Assembly (NCBI RefSeq): GCF_016775705.1
Contig: NZ_CP068760.1
Location: 2,170,001 to 2,234,000, forward strand
Source of the DNA: Chryseobacterium cucumeris
GTDB lineage: Bacteria; Bacteroidota; Bacteroidia; Flavobacteriales; Weeksellaceae
Length of the DNA stretch: 64,000 nt
Direction of reading: 5' to 3'
A model generated the notes under the pieces. The model saw only the letters and a program-made list of their open reading frames with translations, searched no databases and was not told the DNA's origin. The translations under genes were made by a program, and so were the position numbers. This document shows, one piece after another, positions 57,897 to 64,000 of this stretch (the stretch's first letter is position 1; every line of letters begins with the position of its first letter).

Positions 57897-59783
57897 ATGA
57901 ATAAAGATACCTTATTTAAACAAAGCATAGAAAACAAAGAAGACTTCTGGAAGGAACAGGCCGGGAAAATACAATGGTTTGAATTTCCGCAGCAGATTCT
58001 TTCCAATGGTAAGAACGATTACCCACAGTGGTTTTCTGACGGAAAGCTCAATATGTGTTACTTATGCATTGACAGACATATTGAAGACGGCTTCGGAGAT
58101 CAGGTTGCGATCGTTTATGATTCTCCTGTAACCCATCAGAAGAAAACCTACACATTTCATCATGCAAAAGAGGAAATAGCAAAACTGGCTGGAGGATTGG
58201 TTTCTTTAGGATTAAAAAAAGGAGACACAGCGGTTATTTATATGCCTATGATTCCGCAGACGCTCTTTGCCATGCTGGCATGTGCAAGAATCGGAGTTAT
58301 TCATAATGTGGTTTTCGGAGGCTTTGCTCCTCACGAGCTTGTTGTCAGAATTGATGACTGCAAACCGAAAGTTTTAATCACAGCCACGGCAGGTGTCGAA
58401 ATTGCAAAGAGAATCCCCTATCTGCCGCTGGTAGAAAAAGCGATCGAGCTGGCTCAGGACAAAGTAGACAATATCGTTGTATACAACAGAAAATTAGTAG
58501 ATAATCAGGATGAGATGTTTGACGGATTGATTGATTATGAAGAACTGTTAGAAAAATCAGCTCCTGCGGACTGCGTTTCTGTAGAATCCACTCATCCGCT
58601 TTACCTTCTTTACACCTCAGGAACTACCGGAAAGCCTAAAGGGATCGTTCGTGACACGGGAGGTTATGCCACTGCATTACAATTCTCAATGACTTATATC
58701 TATGGTGTAGAACCGGGAGAAACGTATTGGGCTGCTTCAGACTTCGGATGGGCGGTTGGCCATAGCTTTTCCGTGTACGGACCCTTAATCAATAGAAACA
58801 CGACTGTTATTTTTGAAGGAAAACCCATCATGACTCCTGATGCAGGAACTTTCTGGAGAATTATCTCAGAATATAAAGTTTCGGTGATGTTTACGGCCCC
58901 TACTGCTATCAGAGCTATTAAAAAAGAAGATCCGAACGGAGAACTGGTAAAAAAATACGATTTAACCCATTTTAAAAAACAGTTTCTCGCTGGTGAAAGA
59001 TGCGATGTTGCCACTTTGGACTGGTTTGCAGAACATATTGGTGTTCCGGCAATAGACCATTGGTGGCAGACAGAATCCGGCTGGCCAATGCTGGGGTTGT
59101 TGACTCATGATGAAAATTATCAGATCAAAAGAGCATCTGCAGGAAAGCCTGTTCCGGGATATGATATTAAAATATTTGATGAAAACGGTTACGAACTCAA
59201 TCCTCATCATGAAGGTTATCTGGTGATCAAACTTCCCCTCCCACCTGGCGCCATGCTTGGAATATGGAAAGACTACGCCCGTTTTGAAAGCAGTTACCTG
59301 TCTCAGTATAAAGGGTATTATTTTTCGGGAGACGGTGCTATTCAGGATGAAGACGGCTATATTTTCATTACAGGAAGAGTGGATGATGTGATTAATGTAG
59401 CAGGACACAGGCTTTCGACCTCTGAAATGGAAGAAATTGTTTCCTCACATCCTGATGTTGCCGAATGTGCCGTTGTAGGTATTGATGATGATTTAAAAGG
59501 ACAGGTTCCTTTTGCCACAGTGGTTTTGAAAAACGGCTCGGCGATTTCTGAAGAAGATATTGAAAAAGATATCGTTCAGATGGTTCGCAACAAAATCGGA
59601 GCAGTTGCTTTTTTAAAAAACGTAATGGTTGTCAAACGTTTACCCAAGACGAGATCCGGAAAAATTTTAAGAAAGCTGATCCGGACACTGCTGGACGGTA
59701 AAGATTTTCAGATTCCATCCACTATTGATGATGAAAAAATCATTGAGGAAATCCAGGAAAAAATCCAGGTTTATAGAGCTTAA
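57897..59783 (+). CDS. prpE: propionate-CoA ligase (acyl-CoA synthetase, PrpE type)
   Basis: The 628-residue AMP-forming ligase has YTSGTTGKPKGIVRDTGGYA, WAASDFGWAVGHSFSVYGPL, WWQTESGWPM, and the catalytic Lys region RLPKTRSGKILRKLIRT. The hinge FSGDGAIQDEDGYIFITGRV leads to DDVIN. The IVRDTGGY signature is that of PrpE and not Acs. It activates propionate (and probably acetate) to the CoA ester. I start at 57897 because the longer frame from 57858 begins only 2 nt after a REP-like element. Confidence 0.9.
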   Translation: MNKDTLFKQSIENKEDFWKEQAGKIQWFEFPQQILSNGKNDYPQWFSDGKLNMCYLCIDRHIEDGFGDQVAIVYDSPVTHQKKTYTFHHAKEEIAKLAGGLVSLGLKKGDTAVIYMPMIPQTLFAMLACARIGVIHNVVFGGFAPHELVVRIDDCKPKVLITATAGVEIAKRIPYLPLVEKAIELAQDKVDNIVVYNRKLVDNQDEMFDGLIDYEELLEKSAPADCVSVESTHPLYLLYTSGTTGKPKGIVRDTGGYATALQFSMTYIYGVEPGETYWAASDFGWAVGHSFSVYGPLINRNTTVIFEGKPIMTPDAGTFWRIISEYKVSVMFTAPTAIRAIKKEDPNGELVKKYDLTHFKKQFLAGERCDVATLDWFAEHIGVPAIDHWWQTESGWPMLGLLTHDENYQIKRASAGKPVPGYDIKIFDENGYELNPHHEGYLVIKLPLPPGAMLGIWKDYARFESSYLSQYKGYYFSGDGAIQDEDGYIFITGRVDDVINVAGHRLSTSEMEEIVSSHPDVAECAVVGIDDDLKGQVPFATVVLKNGSAISEEDIEKDIVQMVRNKIGAVAFLKNVMVVKRLPKTRSGKILRKLIRTLLDGKDFQIPSTIDDEKIIEEIQEKIQVYRA

Positions 59784-59844
59784 ATAGGAAATTAAACATA
59801 AATTTAAAATATAATAAATTCAAATTTCAAAAAACGATAGGGAT

Positions 59845-61752
59845 ATGAGAAATTACTTAATAGAAGATTTACCACAATATTTTGAAGACTATAAGAAGTC
59901 TATCAAAAATCCTAAAAAATTCTGGGATAAAGTTGCAGATCAAAACTTCGTGTGGTATCAGAGATGGAGCAAGGTTGTTAAGTACGACATGAATGAAGCG
60001 AAGATCACCTGGTTTAAAAATGCGAAACTCAATATTACCAAAAACTGTCTCGACAGACATCTTACCATCAGAGGAGAAAAAACAGCAATCATCTGGGAAC
60101 CCAACGATCCTAAGGAAGAAGCACAGTATATTTCTTACAGCGAATTATACACCCGGGTGAATAAAACGGCCAATGTTTTGCGCGATATGGGTATTGAAAA
60201 AGGAGACAGGGTCTGTATTTATCTTCCTATGATTCCTGAACTGGCTGTTACGATGCTTGCCTGTGCAAAACTGGGAGCTGTTCATTCTGTTATTTTTGCA
60301 GGATTCTCAGCTTCAGCAGTGGCTTCAAGGGTCAATGACTGTGAAGCCAAAATGGTTATCACATCGGACGGAAGCTACAGAGGTAATAAAGTTCTGGATC
60401 TGAAAAGCATTGTAGATGATGCGCTGGAAAAAACGCCGACCGTGGAAAAAGTTCTTGTGGTAAAAAGAACCCACAACGAAATTAAAATGCAAGAAGGAAG
60501 AGATTACTGGATGGCCGATCTGTATGAAAAAGCTTCTCCTGATTTTGTTACTGTCATTATGGATTCTGAAGATCCTCTTTTCATTCTTTATACTTCCGGA
60601 TCTACAGGAAAACCTAAAGGAATGCTGCACACCTGCGCCGGGTATATGGTGTACACCGCATATACTTTTAAAAATGTATTCAACTATAAAGAAAATGACA
60701 TTTACTGGTGTACGGCAGATATCGGATGGATCACAGGACACTCCTATATTCTTTACGGGCCGCTGCTGAATGGTGCTACTACAGTGATCTTTGAAGGCGT
60801 TCCTACTTATCCGGAACCGGACCGTTTCTGGGAAGTGATTGAAAAACACAAGATCACTCAGTTTTATACGGCACCTACTGCGATCCGTTCCTTAGCAAAA
60901 GAAAGTGCTGAATGGGTGGATAAGCATGATCTGAGTTCTCTGAAAGTCATTGGTTCTGTAGGTGAGCCCATCAACGATGAAGCATGGCACTGGTTCAACG
61001 ATCATGTGGGAAAGAAAAAATGTCCGATTGTAGATACATGGTGGCAAACGGAAACCGGAGGAATTATGATTTCACCTCTTCCTTTTGTGACGCCTACAAA
61101 GCCTACTTATGCTACTCTTCCACTTCCAGGTGTACAACCCGTTCTGATGGATGATAAGCGCAATGAAATCACAGGAAATCAGGTGACAGGAAATCTTTGT
61201 ATCCGTTTTCCATGGCCGGGAATCGCAAGAACCATCTGGGGAGACCACCAAAGATATAAAGAAACTTATTTTACAGCTTTCCCTGGAAAATATTTTACAG
61301 GAGACGGAGCTTTGAGAGATGAAGTGGGCTATTACAGAATTACCGGGCGTGTAGATGATGTAATTATCGTTTCAGGGCATAATCTTGGGACAGCTCCTAT
61401 TGAAGACAGCATCAACCAGCATCCGGCTGTTGCAGAATCCGCCATTGTAGGTTACCCTCATGACATCAAAGGAAATGCGCTGTATGGCTATGTAATGCTT
61501 AAAGAAACCGGAGAAGGACGTGATAAGGAAAATCTTAAAAAGGAGATCAATCAGTTAATTTCGGATCAGATCGGACCCATTGCGAAACTGGATAAGATAC
61601 AGTTTGTTTCCGGGCTTCCGAAAACCCGTTCCGGAAAGATCATGCGTAGAATTCTAAGAAAAATTGCCGAAGGTGACTTCAGTAATTTTGGAGATATCAG
61701 TACGCTTTTAAATCCTGAAATTGTAGAAGAAATTAAAAACGAAAGAATTTAA
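59845..61752 (+). CDS. acs: acetate-CoA ligase
   Basis: The 635-residue AMP-forming ligase has the Acs signatures YTSGSTGKPKGMLHTCAGY, WCTADIGWITGHSYILYGPL, WWQTETGGIMISPLP, and the acetylation-site Lys in GLPKTRSGKIMRRILRKIA. ITGRVDDVIIVSGHNLGTAP is the hinge region. It makes acetyl-CoA from acetate and ATP. It follows the PrpE-type gene by 61 nt and is under the same likely control from the SSS kinase. Confidence 0.95.
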   Translation: MRNYLIEDLPQYFEDYKKSIKNPKKFWDKVADQNFVWYQRWSKVVKYDMNEAKITWFKNAKLNITKNCLDRHLTIRGEKTAIIWEPNDPKEEAQYISYSELYTRVNKTANVLRDMGIEKGDRVCIYLPMIPELAVTMLACAKLGAVHSVIFAGFSASAVASRVNDCEAKMVITSDGSYRGNKVLDLKSIVDDALEKTPTVEKVLVVKRTHNEIKMQEGRDYWMADLYEKASPDFVTVIMDSEDPLFILYTSGSTGKPKGMLHTCAGYMVYTAYTFKNVFNYKENDIYWCTADIGWITGHSYILYGPLLNGATTVIFEGVPTYPEPDRFWEVIEKHKITQFYTAPTAIRSLAKESAEWVDKHDLSSLKVIGSVGEPINDEAWHWFNDHVGKKKCPIVDTWWQTETGGIMISPLPFVTPTKPTYATLPLPGVQPVLMDDKRNEITGNQVTGNLCIRFPWPGIARTIWGDHQRYKETYFTAFPGKYFTGDGALRDEVGYYRITGRVDDVIIVSGHNLGTAPIEDSINQHPAVAESAIVGYPHDIKGNALYGYVMLKETGEGRDKENLKKEINQLISDQIGPIAKLDKIQFVSGLPKTRSGKIMRRILRKIAEGDFSNFGDISTLLNPEIVEEIKNERI

Positions 61753-62021
61753 TTAATCATTATTTAACCAATGGAAGCCCCGGAATTTATTTCGGGGCTT
61801 TTTATTATAGTACAGTAAATAAAGGAATTTAAATACATCATCATCCGATGCTATTGTCTATTATCCAATTGTTAAAATTAAACACCCGTTCAATAATTAT
61901 TTTTAAATATTATCTTTTTCTATTAAAAACAGAATGTTAATTAACAAATTATATTGCCTTAAATGCAATGATAATCAGAAAATTATTAGTAACTTTAATG
62001 GGAACTTAAAACCAATTAACT
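61753..62021. other. intergenic region after acs
   Basis: A terminator lies at 61775-61805. The rest is AT-rich and must contain the promoter of the next gene. No small ORF or RNA is supported. Confidence 0.5.
61775..61805 (+). terminator. intrinsic terminator of acs
   Basis: The stem aagccccg/cggggctt has a 10-nt AT loop and is followed by five T. It lies 22 nt past the stop. Confidence 0.9.
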
Positions 62022-62387
62022 ATGTCACATATATTAGCTGGAGTATTTGGTCATCACAGCGACTACAAAAAACTGGAAAGTGATCTGGAAAATTCAGGAT
62101 TTGAAAACTCAGATTATATTGTATACCTTACTGATGGTTCCGGTAATTCTCAATTTCTGGCAAGTGTTACCGTAAATGACCTTAATCAGATTGATCTTGC
62201 ACGTAATGCATTTATTCAGAATGCTGCATTGAAATCCTATTTATTTGAAAACATGAAGATCAATGAAACCAATTATGATACCATCAAAAAATATATTGAT
62301 GCAAGAAACAGAGCAGAAATCCACAGCAGCCCTGATATTAAAATCAAAACGTCAAGTGACGGTATGAATTCTGAAGTGAAATTCTAA
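62022..62387 (+). CDS. conserved hypothetical protein
   Basis: The 121-residue protein has no signal or membrane segment. It starts with a helix-rich half (HILAGVFGHHSDYKKLESDL, then GFENSDYIVYLTDGSGNSQF), which resembles general-stress type proteins with a small alpha/beta fold and a disordered tail (IHSSPDIKIKTSSDGMNSEV). I do not recognise a named family. It is monocistronic with its own terminator. Codon use matches its neighbours. Confidence 0.72.
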   Translation: MSHILAGVFGHHSDYKKLESDLENSGFENSDYIVYLTDGSGNSQFLASVTVNDLNQIDLARNAFIQNAALKSYLFENMKINETNYDTIKKYIDARNRAEIHSSPDIKIKTSSDGMNSEVKF

Positions 62388-62410
62388 TCGATATAAAATC
62401 TAATAGCCGG

Positions 62411-62440
62411 AGATCCGTAGTGTTATACTGCGGATCTTTT
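62411..62440 (+). terminator. intrinsic terminator
   Basis: The 10-bp arms agatccgtag and ctgcggatct (one G-U pair) have a 7-nt loop and are followed by a short T run, 24 nt after the stop of the hypothetical gene. Confidence 0.85.
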
Positions 62441-62497
62441 ATATTTGAAAAAAGTAAAAAATTTCGTATTTTCGTCTAATTATAGGCATGTGCACAA

Positions 62498-64000
62498 ATG
62501 AGCTACGATTTAGAACAAGAGAATAAAGAGATCCTTGCCAGATATAAGGACCTGATCTCTAATACATACAGAACATTGGATGAGGAAAATAACAAGCTCA
62601 TCCGAAAGGCATTCGATATCGCGCTGGATGCTCACAAGGATCAAAGGAGAAAATCCGGAGAACCTTACATCTACCACCCTATTGCTGTTGCTAAAATTGT
62701 AGCAACAGAGATTGGTCTGGGTGCTACTTCTATTGCCTGTGCACTTCTGCACGATGTGATTGAAGATTCTGATTATACCTACGAAGATCTGAAAAAAATC
62801 TTTGGTGAGAAGATTGCCAATATCGTGAATGGACTGACGAAAATTTCCATCATGAACCACCAGAATATCTCTGTGCAGTCTGAAAACTACAGAAAACTCT
62901 TACTGACATTATCTGAGGATTTCAGAGTGATTCTGATTAAAATTGCAGACCGTCTCCATAATATGAGGACTCTGGAAAGCATGGCTCCGGATAAGCAGAA
63001 AAAAATTGCTTCGGAAACAGTGTATATCTATGCTCCCATGGCTCACCGTCTTGGATTGTATAATATCAAATCTGAGCTTGAAGATCTTTCTTTAAAGTAT
63101 AATAATCCGGAAGTCTATAACGAGATCACGGAGAAATTGGAACTGGCCAAGGAAAGCCGTGAAAGGTATATTGAAGAATTTAAGAAGGAAGTATCCGAAA
63201 GACTTCATGAAGAAGGCTTAAATTTTAAAATCAAAGGCCGCGCGAAAGCTATTTCTTCCATCTACAGAAAAATGCTGAAACAGGGAGTTTCCTTTGAAGA
63301 GGTTTTTGACAACTACGCCATCAGAATTATTTATAAATCGGATGCGAAAAATGAAAAATTCCTGGCCTGGAAAATTTACTCTATTGTTACGGATGTATAC
63401 CACAGTAACCCATCCAGAATGCGTGACTGGATTACCCAGCCCCGCTCTACAGGATACGAAAGTTTACATTTAACGGTTTTAGGTCCTGATAAAAAGTGGA
63501 TTGAAGTACAGATCCGTTCCGAAAGAATGGATGAAATTGCTGAGAAAGGGGTTGCTGCACACTATAAATACAAAGAAGGTTACAAACAGAGTTCTGATGA
63601 CAGAAATTTTGAAAAATGGGTAACTGAGATCCGTGAAGTACTGGAACAGCAGCAGAATCTTTCCACCTCGGAGCTTCTGGATAACATTAAGCTTAACTTA
63701 TATTCCAAAGAAGTATTTGTCTTTACGCCAAAAGGAGAAATTAAAATCCTTCCGACTAATGCTACCGCTCTGGATTTTGCCTTCTCTGTTCACTCCGATC
63801 TGGGAATGAAATGCTTAGGTGCCAAGATCAATGGAAAACTGGTTCCTATTTCCTACATCCTTCAAAACGGAGATCAGGTAGACATCCTGTCTTCTCAGAA
63901 CCAGAAACCTAAATCGGACTGGCTGGAATTTGTTGTGACATCTAAGGCCAAATCCAAGATTAAAAGTTATCTGAACTCTCAGAAAAACCAATTGGTGGAA
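62498..64000 (+). CDS. Rel/SpoT-family (p)ppGpp synthetase/hydrolase, N-terminal 501 codons
   Basis: The frame runs from ATG at 62498 off the window edge. The hydrolase domain has HPIAVAKIVATEIGLGATSI and HDVIEDSDYTYEDL (HD motif), with IADRLHNMRTL. The synthetase domain has YESLHLTVLGPDKKWIEVQI. A TGS domain starts EVFVFTPKGEIKILPTNATA. Both catalytic halves look intact, so it should make and degrade (p)ppGpp. The C-terminal regulatory part lies beyond the window. An ATG at 62488 is out of frame. In Bacteroidota this is usually the only long RSH protein. Confidence 0.96.
   Translation, partial: MSYDLEQENKEILARYKDLISNTYRTLDEENNKLIRKAFDIALDAHKDQRRKSGEPYIYHPIAVAKIVATEIGLGATSIACALLHDVIEDSDYTYEDLKKIFGEKIANIVNGLTKISIMNHQNISVQSENYRKLLLTLSEDFRVILIKIADRLHNMRTLESMAPDKQKKIASETVYIYAPMAHRLGLYNIKSELEDLSLKYNNPEVYNEITEKLELAKESRERYIEEFKKEVSERLHEEGLNFKIKGRAKAISSIYRKMLKQGVSFEEVFDNYAIRIIYKSDAKNEKFLAWKIYSIVTDVYHSNPSRMRDWITQPRSTGYESLHLTVLGPDKKWIEVQIRSERMDEIAEKGVAAHYKYKEGYKQSSDDRNFEKWVTEIREVLEQQQNLSTSELLDNIKLNLYSKEVFVFTPKGEIKILPTNATALDFAFSVHSDLGMKCLGAKINGKLVPISYILQNGDQVDILSSQNQKPKSDWLEFVVTSKAKSKIKSYLNSQKNQLVE

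Noticed and set aside
60325..60849. 174-codon antisense frame inside acs
   Set aside because: His/Phe-rich composition typical of reverse frames; acs is certain on the other strand.

Overview
The window reads as a chromosomal segment of a Flavobacteriia member, most likely Chryseobacterium or a close relative in the Weeksellaceae. It is AT-rich and uses Bacteroidota-type promoters (TTTG about 19-21 nt before TAnnTTTG). It carries typical family content: DUF2911, DUF6428 and DUF6814 proteins, Bacteroidota-style Crp/Fnr, PepSY and TonB-dependent proteins, and an N-acyl-ornithine carbamoyltransferase arginine operon. The genus is inferred from overall similarity, since no rRNA is present. There is no prophage, CRISPR array or complete insertion sequence.

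Layout. 0-4.8 kb: a broken gene end, repeats, an NTF2-like protein, a small membrane protein, an AraC/GyrI regulator, an agmatine-deiminase-like lipoprotein and a cyclic-nucleotide-phosphodiesterase-like MBL enzyme. 4.9-7.5 kb: an arsenic operon (arsR, DUF6428, an ArsC-like phosphatase, acr3) with two copies of a 19-bp putative ArsR operator. 7.5-12.5 kb: a gluzincin-like secreted protein, an internally deleted PhzF gene, Hsp20, a YhhN/fatty-acid-hydroxylase pair that may act on ether lipids, and tRNA-Ser(TGA). 12.7-26.2 kb: housekeeping and accessory genes including trxB, holA, an Ada/PEP-mutase-like/Ogt group, DinB and Crp/Fnr. 26.4-31.1 kb: an iron-siderophore operon (TonB receptor, PepSY reductase-like protein, esterase). 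31.2-33.8 kb: five small exported or unknown proteins.

33.9-39.8 kb: the pyrimidine operon pyrB-carA-carB on the minus strand. In front of pyrB lies a promoter, a 23-codon leader ORF, a pause-type hairpin, a U-rich stretch and an intrinsic terminator whose 5' arm overlaps the leader stop codon. This has the layout of the enterobacterial pyrBI attenuator. Between carA and carB sits a 426-bp unit with 27-bp imperfect terminal inverted repeats enclosing a frameshifted four-helix-bundle (23S rRNA intervening-sequence type) gene.

40.8-49.7 kb: an arginine operon in the order GNAT, argG, argC, argD, argF', argB, argE-like, argH. The carbamoyltransferase is the N-acyl-ornithine type and has Val at the putative specificity position, so succinylated rather than acetylated intermediates are possible. 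A divergent InsA-like zinc-ribbon/HTH protein gene follows. 50.6-61.8 kb: an acetate/propionate module with a porin, an MHS-type MFS transporter, small membrane proteins, an SSS-domain histidine kinase, a REC-only response regulator, a propionate-CoA ligase and acetate-CoA ligase. The window ends in a conserved hypothetical gene and the first 501 codons of a Rel/SpoT homologue.

Intergenic DNA is rich in dispersed repeats: 33-bp palindromes (791, 44231), an approximately 80-bp cgcaaag family (13.7, 28.8, 40.5 kb), GC-rich minisatellites (15.0-15.2, 50.3 kb), REP-like hairpins and a 195-bp inverted repeat that supplies the stop codon of argD.
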